Below are positions 54,794 through 63,249 of a DNA stretch of 64,000 nucleotides, piece after piece. Below the pieces are notes generated by a model. The model saw only the letters and a program-made list of their open reading frames with translations. It had not been told where the DNA came from and did not search any database. The translations under genes were made by a program, and so were the position numbers. Position 1 is the stretch's first letter. Each line of letters begins with the position of its first letter. Location: NCBI GenBank assembly GCA_947502975.1, contig CANNBV010000002.1, positions 186,001 to 250,000 of the forward strand. The letters are read 5' to 3'. The stretch comes from an uncultured Flavobacteriaceae bacterium (GTDB lineage Bacteria; Bacteroidota; Bacteroidia; Flavobacteriales; Flavobacteriaceae).

Positions 54794-56356
54794 ATGGCAG
54801 GAGGAAAACTATCACCAAGACAGAAGATGATAAACTTGATGTATTTAATATTTATAGCGATGCTAGCTTTAAATATGTCGAAAGAAGTATTATCAGCCTT
54901 CGGATTAATGAACGAAAAGCTTACGGAGTCTAACGAAGCTACTGAACTGAGAAATAAAGCTTTTGTAGATAACTTGAATACAAAAGCAGAAGATCAGCCA
55001 GAAAAATATCAACCTTTAAAAGCTAAAGCTGACCAAATAGATAAGCTAGCTCACGATTTTGATTCGTATTTAGAGGAATTGAAAGGTAAAATGACAGCTA
55101 AAATAGATGATCCTACAGATTATGAAATCATGGATAAAGGCGATTATTTAGATCAAAACTTCTTTAAAGGAGATAAGATAAAAGATGAAGGACTAGCCTT
55201 TTTGGATCATATGAAAACCTTCAGAGAAGATGTTGCTAAAGTATTAGGAGATGACCCTTCTATGGCACCTGTAATCAAAGAAGTTAATAATAAATTCAAT
55301 ACTGAACCAGTAAAGAATAGAGATGGAGTTAAAGTAGATTGGTTAGATTACCACTATAAAGGTTTCCCTTTAGTAGCGTCTTTAACTAAAATGACACAAC
55401 TTCAATCGGATATAAAAACTACAGAGTCTCAAATATTGTCTAAGATGCTCGAAGGAGAACTTGGTAAACAAGTTTCTATGACAAATTACTCTACATTAAT
55501 GGAAACATCTAAATCGGCTTATTTTAATGGAGAGCAGTTTGATGGAGAGATTGTACTAGGACGTACAGATGCAACTACAGTTCCAAGTAGAGTAGAGTTA
55601 ACTTTAGATGGCAGAAAACTTGTGGCTGATAGAGATTTTACTCTTGAAGGAGGAAAAGTTAAATTGAAAGTTGGTTCTGGTAGTGTAGGTGAACATAAAA
55701 TAGAGGGTAATTTATTTTTTGGTGAAGGTGGTGAGGAAATTCCAGTAGCTGTAAGTTCTTCTTTCGCTACTGTTGCTAAACCAAATTCAGCGACTATTTC
55801 AGCTGATAAGATGAATGTAGTGTATAGAGGTGTGAAAAACCCAATGACGATTTCATTTGCTGGTATTCCTGATAATAAAGTTAACGCTAGTGCTCAAGGT
55901 TTATCTAAAGGTGGAGGTAGCAGATATGTAATGGATGCTACAACTATAAAGGGTAGAGAAGTAACTATTAATGTTACTGGTACGCTTCCTGATGGAGGAA
56001 GAGTTAGCGATAATGCTAAATTCAGAATTAAAGATTTACCAAGACCAACAGGTACAGTAAGAGGGCAAACTTCTGCTAAAATGCAACGTCAAGGTTTAGA
56101 GAAATCTACCGTAGGTGCTATGTTTGAAGATTTCGATTTTGAATTACCTCTACGTGTTACAGGATTTAAATTTAAAGTTCCTGGACAGCCTACAATTACT
56201 GTAAAAGGTAATAAGCTAGATAGTAGAGCAAAAGGTGCTTTACGTAAAGCTAAGCGTGGTTCTGGTGTTCAAATATTTGATATAGAAGCTAAAGCTAGTG
56301 GAGTAAGTGTGATTCTTAAAAAAGTATCACCGGTATTTATAGAGCTTACAAATTAA
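54794..56356 (+). CDS. gldM: gliding motility / type IX secretion motor protein GldM
   Basis: A 520-residue bitopic protein: short cytoplasmic N-terminus, one membrane helix (about 12-30, MINLMYLIFIAMLALNM), and a large periplasmic part with a helical domain followed by three beta domains. It transmits motor motion to the GldKN ring. Starts 44 bases after gldL. Full length. Confidence 0.95.
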   Translation: MAGGKLSPRQKMINLMYLIFIAMLALNMSKEVLSAFGLMNEKLTESNEATELRNKAFVDNLNTKAEDQPEKYQPLKAKADQIDKLAHDFDSYLEELKGKMTAKIDDPTDYEIMDKGDYLDQNFFKGDKIKDEGLAFLDHMKTFREDVAKVLGDDPSMAPVIKEVNNKFNTEPVKNRDGVKVDWLDYHYKGFPLVASLTKMTQLQSDIKTTESQILSKMLEGELGKQVSMTNYSTLMETSKSAYFNGEQFDGEIVLGRTDATTVPSRVELTLDGRKLVADRDFTLEGGKVKLKVGSGSVGEHKIEGNLFFGEGGEEIPVAVSSSFATVAKPNSATISADKMNVVYRGVKNPMTISFAGIPDNKVNASAQGLSKGGGSRYVMDATTIKGREVTINVTGTLPDGGRVSDNAKFRIKDLPRPTGTVRGQTSAKMQRQGLEKSTVGAMFEDFDFELPLRVTGFKFKVPGQPTITVKGNKLDSRAKGALRKAKRGSGVQIFDIEAKASGVSVILKKVSPVFIELTN

Positions 56357-56395
56357 AATATTAGGCTAGCAATTACGTTAGCCTAATAACATAAA

Positions 56396-57298
56396 ATGAA
56401 GAATAAGATGAATTTTAAAAGTGTTTTATTAACTATTGCAACTGTTTTTACAGTATCAAGCACATTTGCTCAAGCAAATATTCTTAATGCTAAAAGTCCT
56501 GAAGAAATAGGGGTAAGAACAGAAGAGCAAAAGGCAATTGATAACGATAGGCCTTTAGAATACGGATATGTTGATGATAGAGATATTCTATTTTCTAAAA
56601 TGACATGGGAGAGAGTGAATCTTGATGAACGCGCAAATTTCTCATTATATTATCCTATTGATACCAATAATATTGGTAGCAATAGACGCTCGTTATATGA
56701 TGTTTTAATGAAAAATATCAAAAACGGAAAGATAAAAAACATTTATGACGATTCTTATTTTACCACTAAACGTACTTTAAAGGATATAGAAGGTGCATTA
56801 GTTAGAGTTGATACCACTGAGTTGGGAATTGAGCAACTTAATGCAGGAGAAGAGCTATCTGATGAGTACATAGACAGACGAGAAATTACAGCTGCAGAAA
56901 TTGTGGAGTATCGTGTAAAAGGGTTATGGTATTTTGATAAACGCCATGCTGAAATGAAGTACAGATTATTAGGTATTGCACCAGTTGCTCCAGACATCTA
57001 TACTATCGATGATGAAAACCCTGATTTAGTACCATTATTTTGGGTGTTTTTCCCAGATGCTAGAGAGATCTTGCATGAGGCTAAAGCATTTAACAATACA
57101 AATAGTGCTATACCACATTCGTTCGATCATTTGTTAAATGCTAGACGTTTTCAAGGTTATATTTATAAAGAAGAAAATGTTCAAGGAGATAGACAGGTCA
57201 ACGAATATATTTCAGATAATGCTCTAATGCAATTATTAGAATCTGATCGTATAAAAACAAAAATTAGAGATTTTGAATTAGATATGTGGACATACTAG
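56396..57298 (+). CDS. gldN: gliding motility / type IX secretion protein GldN
   Basis: A 300-residue periplasmic protein with a signal peptide ending in STFAQ (about residue 26) and the GldN/PorN body (DRDILFSKMTWERVNLDERAN, YPIDTNNIGSNRRSLYDVL, VEYRVKGLWYFDKRHAEMKYRL). It binds GldK in the periplasmic ring. A terminator follows 22 bases after the stop, closing the cluster. No second gldN/gldO copy is present. Confidence 0.95.
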   Translation: MKNKMNFKSVLLTIATVFTVSSTFAQANILNAKSPEEIGVRTEEQKAIDNDRPLEYGYVDDRDILFSKMTWERVNLDERANFSLYYPIDTNNIGSNRRSLYDVLMKNIKNGKIKNIYDDSYFTTKRTLKDIEGALVRVDTTELGIEQLNAGEELSDEYIDRREITAAEIVEYRVKGLWYFDKRHAEMKYRLLGIAPVAPDIYTIDDENPDLVPLFWVFFPDAREILHEAKAFNNTNSAIPHSFDHLLNARRFQGYIYKEENVQGDRQVNEYISDNALMQLLESDRIKTKIRDFELDMWTY

Positions 57299-57320
57299 TT
57301 GTTAACTCTATAATATAATA

Positions 57321-57353
57321 AAAAACGCCCGCTTTTAAAGTGGGCGTTTTTTA
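57321..57353 (+). terminator. terminator of gldKLMN
   Basis: A 10-bp stem (57321-57330 with 57342-57351), extended by two inner pairs, and ending in a T run. It covers an in-frame GTG of the next open frame, which shows that this GTG is not the true start. Confidence 0.9.
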
Positions 57354-57366
57354 TATTAGCAATTCT

Positions 57367-58413
57367 ATGAAAACAGAATACGATTACATTATTGTTGGTT
57401 TAGGTTTGGCTGGTATTAGTTTTTGCGAACAACTTCGAAACAATGATAAAACCTTTATTGTGTATGATGATAGTTCTCAAAAATCATCAATTGTAGCTGG
57501 CGGTTTATATAACCCAGTTGTTTTAAAACGCTTTACATCAGTTTGGAAAAGTGATGAGCAATTAGATATAGCACTAAAACAATATATTGCTTTAGAAGAA
57601 CTACTGAAAGTAACGTTAGATTATAAAATTCCTGTTTACAGAAAGTTTGCTTCAATTGAAGAACAGAATAATTGGTTTACAGCTTCCGATAAACCAAAGT
57701 TGATGAAATACCTTTCTACTAAAATTATTTCAAACCAAAATAAAGCTATTAATGCAGAATTTGGTTTTGGAAAGGTACTATACACTGGTCGTATAGATGT
57801 AAATACTCTTGTTAAATCGTATAAGAGCTTTTTAGATAGCAGTAACGCATTAATTCAAGAAGCCTTTAATTATGATGCTCTAAATACCGAAAACGAGCTA
57901 TTGAGTTACAGAAGCATCAAAGCAAAGCAGATTGTTTTCTCAGAAGGATTTGGAGTAACCAAAAACCCATTCTTTAAAAATCTGCCCTTAAGCCCTACAA
58001 AAGGTGAATTATTAACCATACATGCACCAGAATTAAAAATTGATTTTGTGCTAAAAGGCCCGGTTTTTCTTATTCCTCTAGGAGACGATTTTTATATTGT
58101 GGGTGCAACTTATGAATTACAAGATTTAACACACGACACTACAGATAAGGCAAAAGTAAAACTTTTAGATGGTCTTAAAAGTATGATTTCTTGTCCGTTT
58201 GAAATTATAAATCAAGTAGCAGGAATACGACCGACTGTTAGAGATAGGCGTCCATTAGTTGGGCAGCATAAGAACTATAAAAACATGTATTTACTAAATG
58301 GACTTGGCACCAGGGGTGTAATGATTGGGCCTTATGTGGCAAAACAACTCTTTGAACGTATTGAGAAAGGTGTACCTTTAGAAAGAGAAATTAGTCTATC
58401 AAGGCTTAAATAG
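57367..58413 (+). CDS. FAD-dependent oxidoreductase (DAO family)
   Basis: About 348 residues, starting at MKTEYDYIIVGLGLAG. The Rossmann dinucleotide motif GLGLAGISF lies at about 11-19, and the C-terminal FAD contact NGLGTRGVMIGPYVAKQL is clear. The family oxidises amine or amino-acid substrates (D-amino acid oxidase / MnmC-C-like fold); no substrate can be named. Translation starts after the gldN terminator, so it needs its own promoter, not recognised. It is convergent with DUF983, 3 bases apart. Confidence 0.85.
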   Translation: MKTEYDYIIVGLGLAGISFCEQLRNNDKTFIVYDDSSQKSSIVAGGLYNPVVLKRFTSVWKSDEQLDIALKQYIALEELLKVTLDYKIPVYRKFASIEEQNNWFTASDKPKLMKYLSTKIISNQNKAINAEFGFGKVLYTGRIDVNTLVKSYKSFLDSSNALIQEAFNYDALNTENELLSYRSIKAKQIVFSEGFGVTKNPFFKNLPLSPTKGELLTIHAPELKIDFVLKGPVFLIPLGDDFYIVGATYELQDLTHDTTDKAKVKLLDGLKSMISCPFEIINQVAGIRPTVRDRRPLVGQHKNYKNMYLLNGLGTRGVMIGPYVAKQLFERIEKGVPLEREISLSRLK

Positions 58414-58416
58414 ATG

Positions 58417-58803
58417 TTACTTTTTCTCCACTAGAGAGTCGTCATAACTCATAAACATATTTATCCAAATATTTCGGGATAAGCGCATGATTATTGGCAT
58501 AAATACTATAAGTGTACCTACAATAGCAATAAATGTAATTTTTAAATTCGCACCCAATATCAAATTACTTATCACAAAAGCAGCAACGCCAAAAGCTATA
58601 CCAACAGCATAGCTTACATACATTGCGCCATAAAAAAACGAAGGTTCAATTCTGTATTTTGTGTTACAATGAGAACAGCGTTCATTTACTTTTAATGTTT
58701 CTGAAAGCGCATAAGCATTTTTATTACTATACATAGATTCTTGATGACATTTTGGACAAGAACCCTTTAAAATGCTATAAATTTTTGTTCCTTTTTTAAA
58801 CAT
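58417..58803 (-). CDS. DUF983 domain-containing membrane protein
   Basis: A 128-residue protein with two zinc-ribbon-like Cys pairs in the N-terminal part (GSCPKCHQE and RCSHCNTKY) and two or three membrane helices after residue 60. This matches DUF983, of unknown function, found in many Bacteroidota and Alphaproteobacteria. Divergent from the ABC-F gene with 154 bases between, in which I see no feature beyond AT-rich promoter-like sequence. Confidence 0.85.
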   Translation of the reverse strand: MFKKGTKIYSILKGSCPKCHQESMYSNKNAYALSETLKVNERCSHCNTKYRIEPSFFYGAMYVSYAVGIAFGVAAFVISNLILGANLKITFIAIVGTLIVFMPIIMRLSRNIWINMFMSYDDSLVEKK

Positions 58804-58957
58804 TTATTTTAATGTATTTTTGCTCGCGTAAATCGCAAAGCTATTTTCGGTTTTAGTCGAAAAATCAGTTAATAACTGTCATTCTAGCTCATGCAAAGAA
58901 TTACACCACAAAGGTATATTTTAAACCTTAATAAATTGTAACTTAAGTCACATTTCT

Positions 58958-60865
58958 ATGCTAAATATTCATAATTTATCTATTTCATTTCAAGGGGAGT
59001 ATCTCTTTGAGGATATTACTTTTAAGCTAGGAAATGGCGACCGAATAGGATTGATTGGAAAAAATGGAGCAGGGAAATCTACGATGCTCAAAATTTTATC
59101 AAAAGAGATAGAGCCCGATTCTGGTCAGATTGCAGCAGATAAAACTTTAAAAATTGGATTTTTAAAACAAGACATCGATTTCGTTTTTGGTAGAACAGTT
59201 TTAGAGGAGGCTTACGAAGCTTTTACTGAGATTAAAGATTTAGAAGCCAAAATGGAAGCTATTAATACCCAATTAGCAGAACGTACAGATTATGAGAGCG
59301 AAGCTTACAATCAATTGATGATTGATATTAATGATTTACAGCATCAATATGAAATTATTGGCGGTTACAACTACCAAGGCAATACTGAGAAGATATTACA
59401 AGGTTTAGGTTTTAAAAGAGAAGATTTTGATAATCTTACAGATACCTTTTCTGGTGGTTGGCGTATGAGAATAGAGCTAGCTAAACTTTTACTGCAAGAC
59501 AATGATATTTTACTTTTAGATGAGCCCACTAACCATTTAGATATCGAATCTATAATTTGGCTAGAGAGTTTTTTAAAAAACTACGCTGGAGCAGTGGTGA
59601 TTGTATCTCATGATAAAATGTTTTTGGATAATATTACGAACAGAACTATAGAGATTTCTTTAGGCCGTATATATGATTATCCAAAACCCTATTCAAAATA
59701 CTTAGTACTTCGAGCTGAGATTCGAGAACAGCAGTTAGCATCTCAAAAAAATCAACAAAAGCAGATAGAGCATACAGAAAAATTAATAGAAAAGTTTAGA
59801 GCAAAAGCATCAAAAGCTACTATGGCGCAATCGCTAATTAAAAAATTGGATAAGATTGATCGTATTGAAGTTGATGAGGATGATAATAGTGTGATGACAC
59901 TTAATTTTCCAATATCAATAACTCCAGGAAAAGTTGTAGTAGAAGCAGAAGATATTTCTAAGAACTATGGTGATAACCAAGTATTGAAAGCTATTGACTT
60001 ATTAATTGAACGTGATAGTAAAACAGCGTTTGTGGGTCAAAATGGACAAGGGAAATCCACTTTAGCTAAAATTATAGTTGGTGAGATTAAATATAATGGA
60101 CATTTAAAGCTAGGGCATAATGTGCAAATAGGATACTTTGCTCAAAATCAGGCGGAATATTTAGACGGAAACAAGACGGTTCTGGATACCATGATAGATG
60201 CCGCTAATGAGAGTAATAGAAGTAAAGTTCGAGATATTTTAGGCTCTTTTTTATTTAGGGGAGATGAGGTAGAGAAATATGTAAAAGTATTATCAGGAGG
60301 TGAACGAAATCGCTTGGCATTAGCAAAATTAATGCTACAGCCGTTTAATGTGCTTATCATGGATGAGCCAACAAACCACCTAGATATAAAATCTAAAAAT
60401 GTACTTAAAGAAGCCTTAAAACGTTTTGAAGGCACACTTATATTAGTATCACATGACAGAGACTTTCTTCAAGGTTTAACGAATTTAGTATACGAGTTTA
60501 AAGACCATAAAATAAAGGAATATTTAGGAGATATTGATTATTATTTGCAGCAACGACAAGTTGTAAACTTACGCGAAGTAGAAAAACGTACTGTAATTAA
60601 AAAAGAAGCTCCAAAAGAAAAAAAGCAATCTTACCAAGAGCAAAAAAAGCTAAAGTCTTTAAATAATAAGTTAAGTAATATTGAATCTAAAATATCTGAA
60701 CTTGAAAAAACGATTAAAGCTATAGATCTAGAGCTGGAAATAAATTATCAAGAAGTTACATCTAAGCCAAACTTTTTTGATGATTATCAAAATAAGAAAT
60801 CAGATTTAGATAATTATATGAAACAATGGGAGGAAATTCAGCTTCAAATTGAGTCAATGAGTTGA
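58958..60865 (+). CDS. ABC-F family ATP-binding protein
   Basis: A 635-residue protein with two ABC domains and no membrane part. Walker A motifs GKNGAGKST (34-42) and GQNGQGKST, signatures FSGGWRMRIELAKL and LSGGERNRLALAKL, and Walker B LLLDEPTNHLD and LIMDEPTNHLD are intact, joined by a charged linker; a C-terminal coiled-coil (about 570-635) is of the Uup kind. ABC-F proteins act on ribosomes to control translation or, in some cases, drug resistance. Which subgroup applies cannot be said from sequence alone. Confidence 0.93.
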   Translation: MLNIHNLSISFQGEYLFEDITFKLGNGDRIGLIGKNGAGKSTMLKILSKEIEPDSGQIAADKTLKIGFLKQDIDFVFGRTVLEEAYEAFTEIKDLEAKMEAINTQLAERTDYESEAYNQLMIDINDLQHQYEIIGGYNYQGNTEKILQGLGFKREDFDNLTDTFSGGWRMRIELAKLLLQDNDILLLDEPTNHLDIESIIWLESFLKNYAGAVVIVSHDKMFLDNITNRTIEISLGRIYDYPKPYSKYLVLRAEIREQQLASQKNQQKQIEHTEKLIEKFRAKASKATMAQSLIKKLDKIDRIEVDEDDNSVMTLNFPISITPGKVVVEAEDISKNYGDNQVLKAIDLLIERDSKTAFVGQNGQGKSTLAKIIVGEIKYNGHLKLGHNVQIGYFAQNQAEYLDGNKTVLDTMIDAANESNRSKVRDILGSFLFRGDEVEKYVKVLSGGERNRLALAKLMLQPFNVLIMDEPTNHLDIKSKNVLKEALKRFEGTLILVSHDRDFLQGLTNLVYEFKDHKIKEYLGDIDYYLQQRQVVNLREVEKRTVIKKEAPKEKKQSYQEQKKLKSLNNKLSNIESKISELEKTIKAIDLELEINYQEVTSKPNFFDDYQNKKSDLDNYMKQWEEIQLQIESMS

Positions 60866-60965
60866 TCGCAAATGTTAATTTTTTATGTATTTCATCGATA
60901 AAAATAGTTTTTTATCTATTTAGTTGCTATTTTCGTACACGAATTAGTCCTAAATCAACCTTAAG

Positions 60966-61787
60966 ATGAAAAATTTAAAGTATACAATTTTAACTTTTCT
61001 AATCTCATTTGCAGCCTTTGCAAATATCCCTAATACTGAAAAAGAAGCTTTATTAGCATTATACAATAGTACGAACGGAGCTGATTGGAATTCTACTTGG
61101 GATACTACTGCACCTATAGATACTTGGTATGGTATAAAAGTAGATAACGATAAGGTAGTTGAGATAAACTTACCTTTTAACAATTTACAGGGTACATTAC
61201 CTACAGAAATTGGTAATCTTACTGGTTTAACGAAATTGAACATGGGTTTCAATGGTTTAACAGGAACTGTACCAACTGCTTTAAGTAAATTAGCAAATCT
61301 TGAATCTCTGGAGCTTTTTATGAATAAGTTTGAAGGGGAAATTCCTTCAGAATTAGGAGCACTAAAAAAGCTGAAATCTTTAAAATTATACAGTAATAAA
61401 CTTTCTGGTAATATTCCGTTATCATTAATGGAATTGACTAACCTTGAAGAACTTTTAATAGGCAGTAATTATTTAACTGGTAATATACCACGTGAAATAC
61501 AAGCATTAAAGAAGTTGAAGAAGTTTAGTGTAATGGATAATAAAATGGATGGTGAAATTCCAGTGGAAATGGCGCAATTAACAGAACTTGAAGAGTTGTT
61601 ATTATCTACAAATGAATTTACAGGAGATGTGCCAATGGAGTTTATTAACCTAACAAAGTTAAATACTATTATGGTTAGTGATAATAAACTAAATAGAGAA
61701 TACATTAGTGTTTCTGGCAAAAATCCGCCGACATTATCGATTATAGAGTCAAATGCCACAGCAACACTAGATATTGAAAAAGATTAA
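60966..61787 (+). CDS. exported leucine-rich-repeat protein
   Basis: A 273-residue protein with a signal peptide (MKNLKYTILTFLISFAAFA), an LRR N-terminal cap (EKEALLALYNSTNGADWNST, with W residues) and about seven plant-type LRRs of 24 residues (such as LTKLNMGFNGLTGTVPTALSKL and LKSLKLYSNKLSGNIPLSLMEL). The repeats end at about residue 240, and no C-terminal sorting domain follows. Repeat proteins of this kind usually bind other proteins or glycans. Its partner is unknown. A palindromic terminator follows. Confidence 0.85.
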   Translation: MKNLKYTILTFLISFAAFANIPNTEKEALLALYNSTNGADWNSTWDTTAPIDTWYGIKVDNDKVVEINLPFNNLQGTLPTEIGNLTGLTKLNMGFNGLTGTVPTALSKLANLESLELFMNKFEGEIPSELGALKKLKSLKLYSNKLSGNIPLSLMELTNLEELLIGSNYLTGNIPREIQALKKLKKFSVMDNKMDGEIPVEMAQLTELEELLLSTNEFTGDVPMEFINLTKLNTIMVSDNKLNREYISVSGKNPPTLSIIESNATATLDIEKD

Positions 61788-61824
61788 TTAAATAGTATAT
61801 TTTCATAAAATAGTTAAATAAAAG

Positions 61825-61853
61825 AAAGATACACAATTGTGTATCTTTTTTTT
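61825..61853 (+). terminator. terminator after the LRR gene
   Basis: A 24-base perfect palindrome (61825-61848) followed by a T run, 38 bases after the stop. It ends 11 bases before the next ATG, so the small CPXCG gene depends on read-through or a promoter overlapping the palindrome. Confidence 0.85.
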
Positions 61854-61863
61854 ATTTTTAGAG

Positions 61864-62046
61864 ATGCAAGAACATTATTTTACATGCCCTTACTGTTGGG
61901 AACAAATATCTATGTTGCTAGATGATTCTATTACATATCAGGAATACATAGAAGATTGTGAAGTATGTTGTAACCCAATACAAGTACAAATTAGATTTTT
62001 ACACTCAGAAATTACAGATTTTCAAGCAACTAGCATAGAACAATAA
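61864..62046 (+). CDS. CPXCG-type cysteine-rich small protein
   Basis: A 60-residue protein starting at MQEHYFTCPYCWEQIS; the frame is open 27 bases further upstream but that part lies in the terminator. Four zinc-ligand cysteines in two pairs (Cys8, Cys11, and Cys32, Cys35, plus Cys36) match the CPXCG family, with Trp instead of Gly after the first pair. Function unknown; small zinc-ribbon proteins of this type are widespread in Gammaproteobacteria and Bacteroidota. Confidence 0.85.
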   Translation: MQEHYFTCPYCWEQISMLLDDSITYQEYIEDCEVCCNPIQVQIRFLHSEITDFQATSIEQ

Positions 62047-62064
62047 TTTTTTCAAGGTAAAGCA

Positions 62065-62094
62065 TTGTAAAATCTAAAAAGGATTGTATATTTG
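62065..62094 (+). promoter_or_regulatory. promoter of the initiator tRNA gene
   Basis: TTG (62065-62067) and TATATTTG (62087-62094) are spaced 19 bases apart, a full match to the Bacteroidota promoter. The transcript would start close to the tRNA 5' end at 62106. Confidence 0.75.
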
Positions 62095-62105
62095 CTGTCC
62101 AATAT

Positions 62106-62178
<73 letters not shown>

Positions 62179-62184
62179 CTAAGC

Positions 62185-62219
62185 AAGGCTCAAGTACATC
62201 ATGTATTTGAGCCTTTTCT
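62185..62219 (+). terminator. terminator of the initiator tRNA
   Basis: A 14-bp stem (62185-62198 with 62202-62215, one G-T pair), 3-base loop and T-rich tail, starting 6 bases after the tRNA. The 230 bases beyond it, up to the NrtR-type gene, are AT-rich and otherwise empty. Confidence 0.88.
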
Positions 62220-62427
62220 TTTTTATTATTGTATTATTCTAAAAATGATTTGTTTAGCTTAAACAATAAGCAAATTTTACTGAATAAATACTCTATGTTT
62301 TTCTATTAATTTGATTTTTAACTGCTTCTACCTTACGATTAATTAAGAAAAACTATTAAAATAGAATGAACGATAAAGTTTAAATCTATTATTGTTGTAT
62401 AATTAATTTAAGTTATATTTTGTATTA

Positions 62428-62446
62428 TTGCGTAATAATTACGCAT
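62428..62446 (+). promoter_or_regulatory. palindromic operator O1 before the NrtR-type gene
   Basis: A 19-base site whose central 17 bases (TGCGTAAT-A-ATTACGCA) are a perfect palindrome, ending directly before the ATG at 62447. Two related sites lie beyond the gene. This position would block initiation of its own gene, as expected for autorepression. Confidence 0.65.
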
Positions 62447-63124
62447 ATGATAAAACAATCCATTAAACTTTCCGTAGATGCTGTCGTGTTTGGTTACGAA
62501 GAAGGCAAAATATCAGTATTACTTATAAAACGTAAGTACGAACCGTTCAAAGATAAGTGGGCTATTCCAGGAGGATTTGTTTTAAATGATGAGTCTTTAG
62601 AAGAGGCTGTTGAAAGAGAGCTGCAAGAAGAGACAGGTGTAAAGATTAATTATCTTGAGCAATTATATACTTTTGGAGAACCGTCTAGAGACCCGAGAGG
62701 AAGAGTAGTTTCTATAGCGTATTTCGGGTTAGTAAGACCTAATACATTTAAAATATTTGCATCCACAGACGCTTCCGAAGTTCAGTGGTTTACTATTGAT
62801 GAATTGCCTGAACTCTCGTTTGATCACCAAGAAATTCTTGAAATGTCAATAAAAAGATTACAAGGAAAAATTACGTATGAGCCTATAGGTTTTGAATTAT
62901 TAGATAAAAAATTCCCGTTTTCAGACTTAGAAAAATTATACACTACTCTCTTAGGAAGAGAAATTGATAGGCGCAATTTTAGAAAAAAAATATTAGGTCT
63001 AAATGTACTTGATGAACTCGATGAAAAAGTATCAAAAGGATCAGGTAGGCCAGCTAATTTATTCCAGTTTAATCAAAAACGTTACTTTCAACTTAAAAAA
63101 GAGGGTATAATTTTCGAAATATAA
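62447..63124 (+). CDS. NUDIX-domain transcriptional regulator (NrtR type)
   Basis: A 225-residue protein, starting at MIKQSIKLSVDAVVFG. The NUDIX domain (about 1-140) has a complete box from Gly43 to Val65 (G-x5-E-x7-RELQEETGV), so it may still hydrolyse a nucleotide. A winged-helix domain follows (about 155-225; FRKKILGLNVLDELDEKV, GRPANLFQFNQKRY). NrtR proteins repress NAD-related genes and respond to ADP-ribose; in Bacteroidota relatives control sugar use as well, so the effector remains open. The gene is flanked by three palindromes of one type. Confidence 0.88.
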   Translation: MIKQSIKLSVDAVVFGYEEGKISVLLIKRKYEPFKDKWAIPGGFVLNDESLEEAVERELQEETGVKINYLEQLYTFGEPSRDPRGRVVSIAYFGLVRPNTFKIFASTDASEVQWFTIDELPELSFDHQEILEMSIKRLQGKITYEPIGFELLDKKFPFSDLEKLYTTLLGREIDRRNFRKKILGLNVLDELDEKVSKGSGRPANLFQFNQKRYFQLKKEGIIFEI

Positions 63125-63152
63125 TGAATTCATAATCAGTGAATTATATTTT

Positions 63153-63171
63153 TTGTGTAAAAAAAACGCAA
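63153..63171 (+). promoter_or_regulatory. palindromic operator O2
   Basis: TTGTGT and ACGCAA half-sites separated by seven A residues, giving the same 19-base frame as O1 and O3. It lies just upstream of the -33 element of the SPFH gene. Confidence 0.5.
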
Positions 63172-63177
63172 AATATA

Positions 63178-63209
63178 TTTGGTAAATTTGTTTTCTCAAT
63201 TTATATTTG
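63178..63209 (+). promoter_or_regulatory. promoter of the SPFH gene
   Basis: TTTG (63178-63181) and TATATTTG (63202-63209) are spaced 20 bases apart, a full Bacteroidota promoter match. Operator O2 abuts the first element and O3 overlaps the second. Confidence 0.7.
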
Positions 63210-63225
63210 TGTTATAATTACGCAA
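63207..63225 (+). promoter_or_regulatory. palindromic operator O3
   Basis: TTGTGTTATAATTACGCAA matches O1 at 16 of 19 positions and overlaps the last bases of the -7 element, so a bound repressor would block RNA polymerase. Confidence 0.65.
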
Positions 63226-63249
63226 ATTAATAATTTAAAACCCAAAATT

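Noticed and set aside
57340-57366. GTG start of the FAD oxidoreductase
   Set aside because: It lies within the gldN terminator stem, and the dinucleotide-binding N-terminus begins normally at 57367.
61825-61848. 24-base palindrome as a regulatory operator
   Set aside because: The attached T run and the position after a stop codon fit a terminator better.
62179-62427. Riboswitch or small RNA before the NrtR-type gene
   Set aside because: Apart from the tRNA terminator and operator O1 the stretch is plain AT-rich sequence without a conserved fold I can recognise.
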